Assembly: GCA_020831705.1 (NCBI GenBank) | Contig: JAFIGB010000090.1 | Location: forward strand, 1-36,619 | Origin: Candidatus Sumerlaeia bacterium | GTDB lineage: Bacteria; Sumerlaeota; Sumerlaeia; SLMS01 | Direction: 5' to 3' | Length of the DNA stretch: 36,619 bases | Shown: one piece after another, positions 28,580 through 36,619 of the stretch | Position numbering within the stretch: the stretch's first letter is position 1 | Layout of the letters: each line of letters starts with the position of its first letter | Notes under the pieces: generated by a model | Database searches by the model: none | What the model was told of the DNA's origin: nothing | What the model saw: the letters and a program-made list of their open reading frames with translations, nothing else | Made by a program: the position numbers and the translations under genes

Positions 28580-30283
28580 ATGTTACGCTTTCTGCACATT
28601 CGTAATTTTGCCCTCATCGAGGAGGCGCGGATCGATTTCCAACGGGGCCTGACCGTCCTGACCGGGGAGACCGGCGCAGGCAAGTCACTCGTTTTGGATG
28701 CCCTTGGGTTATTGGCCGGCATGCGGGCTTCACCGTCAATCGTTCGCTCGGGAGCAAATCGAGCGACGGTGGAGGCCGTCTTTGAAGTTTCCCCCGATTC
28801 AAGCCTCCTCCCCCTCCTTGAGGAAAGCGGTCTCGAATCGGAGGAGCCCGGGGAGGTGATCCTTCGCCGTGAAGTGCTCGCGAGCGGCCGGGGGCGGGCA
28901 AGCGCCAATGGACGCCTCATTCCCCTGACACTCCTTGAAAAAATTTCCCACCACCTCCTCGAAATCGGAACCCAGCATGAGCAGTTCGCCCTTCTGCAGC
29001 GCGACGCCCAGCAGGAGGTGTTCGACACGTTTTCGAACCTGCTTCCCCTTCGTACCCAGTACACGAAGGCGTGGAGCCGGGTCACGGAGTTGAGGCAGGA
29101 ACTCGCCCGCCGCCAGGGTGATGATCGCGAACGGGAACAACGGCGCGATTTTCTCGCCTATCAGGTCGAGGAACTGGAAGCGGCAGGCCTGCGGGATGGG
29201 GAACTGGAGGAACTCCAGATTGAAGCAAGGCGGCTGGGGAACGTGGAAGTCCTCGCCGCCCTGGCCAGCGAGGTGGATGGGCACCTCAACGGGGATGACA
29301 TCGAAGCGTCGGGCGTGCGTGATCTACTTTCGCGGGCGATCCGGACCGTGGAACAGATGGCATCCCACGATGCCAGTCTCGACAAAATCCTGACCCCCCT
29401 GGAGCAGGCGGCTGAAGGATTGTCCGAGGCGGCGTTTGCCCTCATGGGATACGCGGAGAAGTTGGAGGTTGATCCCAAGCGATTGATGGAAGTGGAGGAA
29501 CGCATTACCACCGTGCGGGGTCTGCTGCGCAAGCACGGCCCCTCCGTTATCGACGCCATCAACCGGTTGGAGGAAATGCGCGCTGAACTGGCCGAATTGA
29601 ACCAGTGGGAGGACGCCGGTGCTGCGTTGATGAAGGAACTGGCAGCGGCGGAGGAAACGGCCATGAGGTTGGCGCGGGATCTGACGGCAGCCCGCAAGAA
29701 GGCAGTCGTGCGATTCACCCGTCCCCTGGTGGCGATCCTTCGTGACTTTTCCCTCCCGAAGGTGCGCATCGCCCTGGAGATGGCCCCTCCTGCCAACGGC
29801 ATCGACCTTGGGGGGAAAATGAAATGCGACAGCAGGGGCGCCGAGACGGTCGAAATTCTTTTCAGCGCCAATGATGGCGAGCCACCCCAGCCCCTGAGAC
29901 GCATTGGCTCCGGGGGGGAATTGAGCCGCGTTATGCTGGCCCTGCGCACCCTTGCTGGCGAGGCATCACGGATTCCCTTGATGGTTTTCGACGAGGTGGA
30001 TGCGGGGATCTCGGGTCAGGCAGCGCGCCATGTCGCGGAGCGCCTCGCGGCGCTTTCCCGGCAAACGCAGATTCTCGCGGTGACCCACAATCCCACCGTG
30101 GCGGCCCAGGCCGACCATCAACTGCTGGTGGAAAAATCAATGGAGGGGGGAAGAACGTCCACCCATGTTCTTACCCTCGACAACCGGCAACGGCAGGAGG
30201 AACTGGCCCGGCTTCTCGATGGCGGCAAGTTGTCGGTGAAAAGCCTGGCGCTGGCCGAGGAACTTCTCGCTCAAACGGCCTGA
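28580..30283 (+). CDS. recN: DNA repair protein RecN
   Basis: MLRFLHIRNFALIEEARIDFQRGLTVLTGETGAGKSLVLDALGLL…, IGTQHEQFALLQ, RIGSGGELSRVMLALRTL, PLMVFDEVDAGISGQAARHVAERLAAL. Confidence 0.97.
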   Translation: MLRFLHIRNFALIEEARIDFQRGLTVLTGETGAGKSLVLDALGLLAGMRASPSIVRSGANRATVEAVFEVSPDSSLLPLLEESGLESEEPGEVILRREVLASGRGRASANGRLIPLTLLEKISHHLLEIGTQHEQFALLQRDAQQEVFDTFSNLLPLRTQYTKAWSRVTELRQELARRQGDDREREQRRDFLAYQVEELEAAGLRDGELEELQIEARRLGNVEVLAALASEVDGHLNGDDIEASGVRDLLSRAIRTVEQMASHDASLDKILTPLEQAAEGLSEAAFALMGYAEKLEVDPKRLMEVEERITTVRGLLRKHGPSVIDAINRLEEMRAELAELNQWEDAGAALMKELAAAEETAMRLARDLTAARKKAVVRFTRPLVAILRDFSLPKVRIALEMAPPANGIDLGGKMKCDSRGAETVEILFSANDGEPPQPLRRIGSGGELSRVMLALRTLAGEASRIPLMVFDEVDAGISGQAARHVAERLAALSRQTQILAVTHNPTVAAQADHQLLVEKSMEGGRTSTHVLTLDNRQRQEELARLLDGGKLSVKSLALAEELLAQTA

Positions 30284-30324
30284 GACCCCATCCCATATCA
30301 TCCCCATGTTGGCGGGCACAATTT

Positions 30325-30354
30325 TTGACCTTCCGGATGGCCCGGGGGGATATT
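30325..30354 (+). promoter_or_regulatory. Candidate σ70-type promoter for korAB
   Basis: TTGACC (30325-30330), 18-nt spacer, GATATT (30349-30354) in the recN-korA intergenic region. Weak match. Confidence 0.3.
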
Positions 30355-30400
30355 TGGAGTTGCTGGGACACCCTCTTCTGAAGCAGCATTCCCCCTTATG

Positions 30401-30474
30401 CACCGCAGGCAACCTTCCCTCTTGCCCGGGGAGGGCAGTGCGGTGACTTTCAGCCGGGGTCAATGTCACCCCGG
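30401..30474 (+). ncRNA. Candidate structured 5' leader RNA of korAB
   Basis: P1 CACCGCA(30401-30407):TGCGGTG(30439-30445); P2 GGCAA(30408-30412):TTGCC(30422-30426) or alternative P2' TGCCC(30423-30427):GGGCA(30433-30437); P2 loop CCCTC(30417-30421) complementary to GAGGG(30431-30435); P4 CCGGGGT(30454-30460):ACCCCGG(30468-30474). Confidence 0.45.
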
Positions 30475-30502
30475 TTACTGCGCAAAAAGGAGCGACCACG
30501 CA

Positions 30503-32398
30503 ATGCCATTGGAAACGCCCGTGGATCCAAGCGGGAAACCCATAACTGATGTACCCAATGCCACCATTCGGTTTGCCGGCGATTCCGGCGACGGAATGCA
30601 GCTGACAGGGGTGCAATTCACCAATAGCTCGGCCATTTTCGGAAACGACGTGTCCACCATGCCGGATTTCCCGGCGGAAATCAGGGCGCCAGCCGGCACG
30701 GTCTACGGCGTTTCAGGCTTCCAGCTCCAATTCAGCTCCTCGGATATTTACACCCCCGGCGACGAGGTCGACACCCTGGTGGCGATGAACCCCGCCGCCC
30801 TGAAGGTCAATCTCAGTGACCTGCGCCCCGGTGGCATCATCATCGCCAACGAGGACGGCTTCACCCCCCAGAACCTCAAGCTGGCCGGTTATGAGGAGAA
30901 CCCCCTGACCGACGGCTCCCTCGATAAATACCGCGTGCATCCAATCCCCATGACACAGGCCTCGCTCCGAGCAGTCGAGGAGCTTGGTGTCATTGGCAAG
31001 GATGCCGCCCGCTGCAAGAACTTCTTCGCCCTCGGCGTTGTCTGCTGGCTATACGGACGTCCCCTGACGCCGATCCTGACCTTCATCCAGAACAAGTTCG
31101 CCAAGAACGAGACTATCCGCGAGGCCAACACCAAAGTCCTCAAGGCAGGCTTCTATCTCGGCGAAACACAGGAACTCTTCGATCGCAGCTACCGTGTTCC
31201 CAAGGCAAAGCTCCCGCCGGGCACCTACCGGGAGATCCACGGCAATGAAGCCATTGCCCTTGGTCTTGTCGCTGCCTCCGAACTTTCCAACAAGTCGCTC
31301 TTTTACGGAAGTTACCCCATCACCCCGGCCAGTGACATTCTTCACGAGTTGGCCAAGCACAAGGCCTTCGGCGTGCAGACCTTCCAGGCCGAGGATGAAA
31401 TTGCCGCCATCTGCGCCGCCCTTGGCGCTTCCTTCGGTGGTGCCATCGGCATGACCGCTTCCGCAGGCCCGGGCATCGCCCTGAAATCGGAAGCCATGGG
31501 CCTCGCCGTCATGATGGAACTTCCCCTGATCGTGGTGAACGTCCAGCGCGGCGGCCCCTCAACGGGTCTTCCCACCAAGGTGGAACAGGCCGACCTGATG
31601 CAGGTCATGTATGGACGCAACGGCGAATGCCCCATCCCGGTGCTCGCTCCCCGTTCAGCGGCCGACTGCTTTGACATGGCCATCATGGCCACCCGCATTG
31701 CCCTTCGCTACATGACACCGGTGGTCATCCTCAGCGATGGCTTCATTGCCAACAGCGCCGAGCCCTGGCTGATCCCGTCGGTGAGCGACATGGAACCGAT
31801 CAAGGTGGAACACCCCCAGGAGCCGAACGGTGAGGATGACGAGTTCCTCCCCTACCTTCGCGACGAGAACCTTTCCCGCCCCTGGGCGCTTCCCGGCACC
31901 CCCAAGCTGATGCACCGTCTTGGTGGTCTCGAAAAGAAGGATGTCACCGGGGCAGTCAATTACGAGCCTGCCAACCACCAGAAGATGGTGAACATGCGCC
32001 AGGCCAAGGTGAACAAAATCGCCGAGTTCGTCCCCGAGCAGACCATCTATAACGAAACCGATGAGGCCGCCGATGTCCTGCTCATTGGATGGGGCGGAAC
32101 ATACGGTGCCATCCGCGAGGCCAACCGCCTCCTCATTGAGATGGGGCACAAGGTTTCCAACATCCACATTCGGTATATACACCCCTTCCCGCGGAACCTC
32201 GGCGAGATTCTGGAACGCTACCGTGGCAAGCACATCATCGTTCCCGAGCTGAACAACGGCCAGTTGCTCCGTCTCATCCGCGCGGAATATCTGGTAAATG
32301 CCCGTGGCCTGAACAAGGTCCAGGGCAAGCCATTCATGGTGAGTGAAATCGTTGAATTCGTCGACAACCTTCTGACCAAGGAGAAGAAGAACGCATGA
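30503..32398 (+). CDS. korA: 2-oxoacid:ferredoxin oxidoreductase, fused gamma-alpha subunit (KorA-like)
   Basis: NATIRFAGDSGDGMQLTGVQFTNSSA…PAEIRAPAGTVYGVSGFQLQFSS (gamma domain) fused to alpha (GNEAIALGLVAASELSNKSLFYGSYPITPASDILHELAKHKAFGVQTFQAEDEIAAICAALGASFGGAIGMTASAGPG). Start at 30503 preceded by AAAGGAG. Confidence 0.94.
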   Translation: MPLETPVDPSGKPITDVPNATIRFAGDSGDGMQLTGVQFTNSSAIFGNDVSTMPDFPAEIRAPAGTVYGVSGFQLQFSSSDIYTPGDEVDTLVAMNPAALKVNLSDLRPGGIIIANEDGFTPQNLKLAGYEENPLTDGSLDKYRVHPIPMTQASLRAVEELGVIGKDAARCKNFFALGVVCWLYGRPLTPILTFIQNKFAKNETIREANTKVLKAGFYLGETQELFDRSYRVPKAKLPPGTYREIHGNEAIALGLVAASELSNKSLFYGSYPITPASDILHELAKHKAFGVQTFQAEDEIAAICAALGASFGGAIGMTASAGPGIALKSEAMGLAVMMELPLIVVNVQRGGPSTGLPTKVEQADLMQVMYGRNGECPIPVLAPRSAADCFDMAIMATRIALRYMTPVVILSDGFIANSAEPWLIPSVSDMEPIKVEHPQEPNGEDDEFLPYLRDENLSRPWALPGTPKLMHRLGGLEKKDVTGAVNYEPANHQKMVNMRQAKVNKIAEFVPEQTIYNETDEAADVLLIGWGGTYGAIREANRLLIEMGHKVSNIHIRYIHPFPRNLGEILERYRGKHIIVPELNNGQLLRLIRAEYLVNARGLNKVQGKPFMVSEIVEFVDNLLTKEKKNA

Positions 32399-33441
32399 GT
32401 GCAACCGAAAGCCCAAAATATACAGTCAAGGACTTCGCCAGTGATCAGGACGTGCGCTGGTGCCCGGGCTGCGGCGACTACTCCGTTCTTGCCGCGGTGA
32501 AGAAGGTCCTCGTCAACCTGGGCATCGCCCCCGAGCAATACGCCTTCATCTCGGGCATTGGCTGCTCCAGTCGGTTTCCGTATTACATGAACACCTACGG
32601 CATGCACAGCATCCATGGTCGCGCCCTTGCCGTCGCCACCGGCTTCAAGGTCGCCCCCCCCGACATGCAGACCGTTGTCATCACCGGTGACGGCGACGCC
32701 CTTTCCATCGGCGGCAACCACACGATCCACGCCCTGCGCCGCAACGTGGACTTCACCGTGCTGCTGTTCAACAACGAGATATACGGCCTCACCAAGGGGC
32801 AGTATTCGCCCACCTCGCCGATTGGAAAGAAGACCAAGTCGAGCCCCTACGGATCCCTCGACCAGCCGCTCAACCCGCTGGCGATTGCACTGGCTGCGGA
32901 GGCCTCCTTTGTTGCCCGCACCGTCGACATGCACCCCAAGCACCTGCAGGAAACGATCGAGCGGGCCATGCGCCACAAGGGTTCCTCGTTCGTCGAGATC
33001 TACCAGAACTGCAACATCTTCAACGACGGTGCCATGGCCCACGCCCAGGACCGGAAGGTGCGCGCCGACAATGTGGTGGAGATCAAGCATGGCGAGCCGA
33101 TGGTCTACGGCAAGGAACTCAACAAGGGTCTCATGCGCAAGGGCCGTGATGTGATTCCCGTCACGATCGGCGAAAACGGCGTCACGATGGATGACATCGT
33201 TCGCCACGACGAGCATGCACCCGTCGGCATTCATGCCCAGCTTGCCCGTCTCAAGTACCCCGCCTTCCCCGAGCCCATCGGCGTCATCCGCGCCGTGGAA
33301 CGCCCGACCTACAATGACCTCGTCAACGATCAGGTTGCAGATGCCATCGAAGCCCGTGGTGGCAGGCCGGACCTCCAGCAGCTCCTCAACGGGAACTCCA
33401 CCTGGGAAGTCAACGAACAGGGCGAGACAATCGGCAGGTAA
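32395..33441 (+). CDS. korB: 2-oxoacid:ferredoxin oxidoreductase beta subunit (KorB-like)
   Basis: RWCPGCGDYSVLAAVKKVL, FISGIGCSSRFPYYMNTYGMHSIHGRALAVATGFK, VITGDGDALSIGGNHTIHALRRNVDFTVLLFNNEIYGLTKGQYSPTS. ATGA overlap with korA. Confidence 0.95.
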   Translation: MSATESPKYTVKDFASDQDVRWCPGCGDYSVLAAVKKVLVNLGIAPEQYAFISGIGCSSRFPYYMNTYGMHSIHGRALAVATGFKVAPPDMQTVVITGDGDALSIGGNHTIHALRRNVDFTVLLFNNEIYGLTKGQYSPTSPIGKKTKSSPYGSLDQPLNPLAIALAAEASFVARTVDMHPKHLQETIERAMRHKGSSFVEIYQNCNIFNDGAMAHAQDRKVRADNVVEIKHGEPMVYGKELNKGLMRKGRDVIPVTIGENGVTMDDIVRHDEHAPVGIHAQLARLKYPAFPEPIGVIRAVERPTYNDLVNDQVADAIEARGGRPDLQQLLNGNSTWEVNEQGETIGR

Positions 33442-33463
33442 ACCCGCCAACCTCCCAACCCCC

Positions 33464-33471
33464 GTATAGAC
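33464..33471 (-). repeat. Intergenic copy of the recurrent octamer GTCTATAC
   Basis: GTATAGAC on +, directly abutting the terminator hairpin at 33474. Confidence 0.7.
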
Positions 33472-33473
33472 AA

Positions 33474-33517
33474 AAGCCCGGCGCGGAGATTTCTCTCCAT
33501 GCCGGGCTTCCTTTTTG
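33474..33517 (+). terminator. Rho-independent terminator between korB and the convergent repeat-protein gene
   Basis: AAGCCCGGC…GCCGGGCTT stem with inner GGAGA/TCTCC stem, then cTTTTTgt; A-tract on the 5' side suggests bidirectional function. Confidence 0.85.
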
Positions 33518-33552
33518 TCCTCCCAAACTGCGGGGGCCGTTCCGAAAACCGG

Positions 33553-36500
33553 TTACAGGTTCTCGGGAATCAGCGTGAGAATGTTTTCCCGGTCGGCACC
33601 AAGGACCGTCCAGTCGGAATCAAACCGGATGCCGCCGTTGGTTGTAAAGACGGCGCGTGACTCGCCGGTGGGAAGGTTGTCCACATAGAAAAGGGAGTCC
33701 GAGACATCCATTTCCAGCGTCCACGGCCCGGGACCGTTGTCCTCCTGACGACCGACGGGGCGGTGCTCAAGCCTCATCGTCCCCGGGGAAAACTCGTCGC
33801 CATTGGCGTCCACAATGACGATGCCCACGTTGACCAGCTCAAGATCAATGTCTATACGCTGTTCGTAGGGGCGTTCCTCCACGGTGAATGTCTCCCCGGT
33901 GATCGCCCGGGTGCTGCTTCCCGTCACCGGGATTTCCACCGAGTAGACACCGGGGGCGAGGAAATGCTCGAACTGGCCGTTGCCGACCGTCAGGGTGGTG
34001 CGGCTGGCCTGGGCGCCACGGAGGGGAGCAAGTTCCAGCTGGAAGAACCGGGAGCGGTCGCGCTGGCCATTGCGTCGCAGCGTTCCCTCGACCTGGATCA
34101 ATCCCTCAAGGCTGAAGTCCACTTCCTGGCTTTCCATGTTAATGGTGACGTTTTGCCGCTCGATGACTGCGTTGGTTCCTGACAGCAGCGTCACCGCGTA
34201 GCGGCCCGGCGAGACGTTGGCGAAGACGTACTCCCCACTGGAGTCCGTCGTTTCCGTTGGATCACGGAACCCGGTGCCGAGGCGAACGGTCATGCCGCTG
34301 GCAGGCCGACCATCCGGACCCGTCACGACGCCATGAACCCTTGCGCCCTGGTGCATTCTGATCTCCACCAATTCGGGGCGCTGGCCTGATTCGAGGACGA
34401 CTTCCACCTCGTCGGACATGACATAATCCTCCAGTTCGGCCTCAAATCGAAGGGTACCGGGCGTTGTATAGGCGAATTCAAAATTCCCCCGGGTGTCCGA
34501 CGTGACGGTCCTGCGATTTCCACCCTCAACCCGGCGCCACTGGTTGCCACGGGGGCGGGCTTCATCCTGAACCGTCATCCGAACTTCGACGCCTTCCAGA
34601 CCACGTCCATCGGCATCAACGACCTGACCACGAAGGGTCACGGAGTCGCCAATTTCCACCCGTACCTCCGCGGTCTCACCGCCATCGGTGACTTCGAAAT
34701 TTTCGAACCCGTAGGCACCGGTACGTTCACCACTTTCTGAAAGTGGATAGACATGGACGCGGTATGTACCCGGGGAAAGGGTCTCTGTCACGGCGGCGGT
34801 CTGGTTGATGACACGCCCCTCCACGTTCGTCCTCCGGTCGCGACCACGGGTGCTTGAATCAAGAGCGAATTGATACTCAAAGCTGGTGACCTGATTGCCA
34901 CCCGGTTCCGATGCGGTCAGGGAGACCGAGGCCCGGGCGCGCATTTCAACGGTTACCGGGGAATCCTCGACATTGATGTTCCCCATATTGACATCGTCAT
35001 AACCGGGATGTCTCGCCTCCAGAGTGAAGGTCCGTGCATCCTCATCCATATCGTTGAAGGTAAATCGTCCCTGCGCGTCGCTTTCCACGGAGGGAGCATC
35101 TGGCGCCCGCCAGCGGCCAACGCGGCGTGAAAGAAGGGCCCCCTCAATGGGATTGCCTTCCTCGTCCACCACCACACCTTCAAAAAGGGCTGCTGCCAGT
35201 AATTCAAAGTCCTGACCTTCCAGATCCTCGCCCTCTGAAAGATTGATCATGCGGGGATCGGGAGACACCATCGCCATGTCTTCCGGCGGGGAGACCGCGA
35301 GGAAACCGCGGGTGCCGTATATTTCCTCGATGATGTAGGTGCCATCGGCGCCCGTGGTCGCGGAATCCGCCGTGCCACGCCGTCCTGCTGCCTGGCGAAG
35401 GGTCACTTCTGCGCCGTAAACGGGCTCACCATCAGGCCCGGACACGGTACCTGAAACGGAGGAGAAACCGGAAAGCGTCAATTCGACAGGTTCGAGGGGA
35501 CCTTCGGCGGCGACCTCGTATTGGCTGGAATGATATCCGTCGGTGCTGCGTGCGAGGAGGAAACCGCGGGCCTCGGGAGGAACGCTGATCTTGAAGCGGC
35601 CATCAGGGCCGGTCTGTGACTGGGCATTGGCGATGTCGGGATCTGGCATGAGTTGAAGCCCCCGGGCACGACCAATTTCCGGGCGGAAGTCCACGCCCAC
35701 ACCCGCCACGGGAGTCACCCCGTCTGCAAGGAAGACGGTGCCTTCGAGAAGCAGTGTCGGAGTCACGGTGATGCGCACTTCCTCGCCGGATTGGAGGCGG
35801 TCGATGCGCACGTTATGTGTCTGCCATTCCGCTGCATCGTGGCCGTAATGGGAAGGAAGTTTGTAGTGAAGACCGGGAACGCGGAAGACTCCACCGCGGA
35901 CTTGTGAATACGTTTCCAGGGTGAAGCGACCATCAAAGCCGGTCACAATGGAATCCACGGGAGCATTTCCCGCGGGAGCGCCAAAAGAACCGTCAGGCTT
36001 GGCAATCTGGACGCCCTGGATGGGCTCCTCCGTTGCGGCATCAACGACAACTCCGTTGATCGTCAACGCAGGGTCAAACTTGAGTGTCACCGTCTTTGAT
36101 TCGCCAACATTTAGCAGGGTGCTGTTTCCGGTGGACTGGATGGCGGGGTTGTCGCTGGTTGCCACCAGGGTCTGCCATCCGGCACGGACGGCCGGGAATT
36201 CGAAGTAGCCCTCCTCATCGGTGCGGACGAACTGGGTATCCAAGTCGGGAAATGGGGGCTGGGTCCGCCAGCCGGGGCCACCCGGACGGAAGATGGTTTC
36301 CACCGCGGCGTTGTTCATGGGGCGACCTTGAGCGTCCAGAACACGCCCGCGAACGCTTGCCTCCCCCTTGCGAAGGACAATCTTCGATTCACTTTCCGAT
36401 GGCGCTGCAACTTCAAGGACATTGGGGAGGTACTCGCGGTGCTTGGCGTGAATCATGACCAGCTTGCCCCGGGGTGCGGCCTCAAATTCAAAGATTCCGT

Positions 36501-36619
36501 TTTCGTCGGTCTCGACAATGGGGAAGGCATCGTAGGGGTCCTGCAAGGGGCTGCTTGGATTGGAGGAACCCACGAGAATCCCCACCTTCCCTCCGGGGCC
36601 CGGATGCTCCATACGGTTC
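33553..36619 (-). CDS. Large multi-domain protein of tandem carboxypeptidase-regulatory-like/Ig-like repeats (5' partial)
   Basis: Many repeats of the type VxGxVxDxxGxPxxGAxVxxxxxxx…(T)DxxGxFxF (e.g. SVRGRVLDAQGRPMNNAAVE, TINGVVVDAATEEPIQGVQI, SVSGTVSGPDGEPVYGAEVTL, TLRGQVVDADGRGLEGVEVRM, RVHGVVTGPDGRPASGMTVRL). Frame remains open past the ATG at 36612 to the window edge. Confidence 0.85.
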   Translation of the reverse strand, partial: NRMEHPGPGGKVGILVGSSNPSSPLQDPYDAFPIVETDENGIFEFEAAPRGKLVMIHAKHREYLPNVLEVAAPSESESKIVLRKGEASVRGRVLDAQGRPMNNAAVETIFRPGGPGWRTQPPFPDLDTQFVRTDEEGYFEFPAVRAGWQTLVATSDNPAIQSTGNSTLLNVGESKTVTLKFDPALTINGVVVDAATEEPIQGVQIAKPDGSFGAPAGNAPVDSIVTGFDGRFTLETYSQVRGGVFRVPGLHYKLPSHYGHDAAEWQTHNVRIDRLQSGEEVRITVTPTLLLEGTVFLADGVTPVAGVGVDFRPEIGRARGLQLMPDPDIANAQSQTGPDGRFKISVPPEARGFLLARSTDGYHSSQYEVAAEGPLEPVELTLSGFSSVSGTVSGPDGEPVYGAEVTLRQAAGRRGTADSATTGADGTYIIEEIYGTRGFLAVSPPEDMAMVSPDPRMINLSEGEDLEGQDFELLAAALFEGVVVDEEGNPIEGALLSRRVGRWRAPDAPSVESDAQGRFTFNDMDEDARTFTLEARHPGYDDVNMGNINVEDSPVTVEMRARASVSLTASEPGGNQVTSFEYQFALDSSTRGRDRRTNVEGRVINQTAAVTETLSPGTYRVHVYPLSESGERTGAYGFENFEVTDGGETAEVRVEIGDSVTLRGQVVDADGRGLEGVEVRMTVQDEARPRGNQWRRVEGGNRRTVTSDTRGNFEFAYTTPGTLRFEAELEDYVMSDEVEVVLESGQRPELVEIRMHQGARVHGVVTGPDGRPASGMTVRLGTGFRDPTETTDSSGEYVFANVSPGRYAVTLLSGTNAVIERQNVTINMESQEVDFSLEGLIQVEGTLRRNGQRDRSRFFQLELAPLRGAQASRTTLTVGNGQFEHFLAPGVYSVEIPVTGSSTRAITGETFTVEERPYEQRIDIDLELVNVGIVIVDANGDEFSPGTMRLEHRPVGRQEDNGPGPWTLEMDVSDSLFYVDNLPTGESRAVFTTNGGIRFDSDWTVLGADRENILTLIPENL

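Noticed and set aside
30398-30502. N-terminal extension of KorA from the ATG at 30398
   Set aside because: The extension has no family resemblance, and the ATG at 30503 has a good SD (AAAGGAG); the region is better read as a leader.
32218-33450. 410-aa minus-strand ORF opposite korB
   Set aside because: KorB on the plus strand is unambiguous; antisense artefact of codon bias.

Overview
This is a 36.6 kb, GC-rich, densely packed bacterial chromosomal segment. I found no tRNA, rRNA, CRISPR array, transposase or phage gene. It has about 22 protein-coding genes. Recognisable ones are glycyl-tRNA synthetase (5' truncated), an OppA/OppB/OppC-like peptide ABC transporter without ATPases, purH, an OpcA-like protein, a PIN-TRAM protein, mutS2, two glycosyltransferases, comEC, an OB-like/TM2-like protein coupled to a DUF2752 protein, a PilT-like ATPase with a Pro-rich tail, a YigZ/IMPACT protein, an Rrf2 regulator, a NAGPA-type phosphodiester glycosidase lipoprotein, recN, fused korA plus korB, and a large multi-repeat carboxypeptidase-regulatory-like protein truncated at the right edge. 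The lineage is uncertain; gene content suggests a PVC/FCB-like or candidate phylum, but I cannot assign it. Most interesting observations: (1) the octamer GTCTATAC/GTATAGAC occurs 10 times on both strands, in all three codon phases and once beside a terminator, where roughly 0.6 copies would be expected by composition; a related palindrome GTATATAC occurs 4 times. Because the window also encodes ComEC and a PilT-like ATPase, a DNA-uptake-type signal is a testable hypothesis. (2) The korAB leader has a nested, mutually exclusive, pseudoknot-capable fold. (3) All three subunits of the peptide transporter carry extra extracytoplasmic or transmembrane modules. (4) An OB-like/TM2 + DUF2752 pair lies between comEC and pilT. 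All counts and structures were read by eye; nothing was computed with software.
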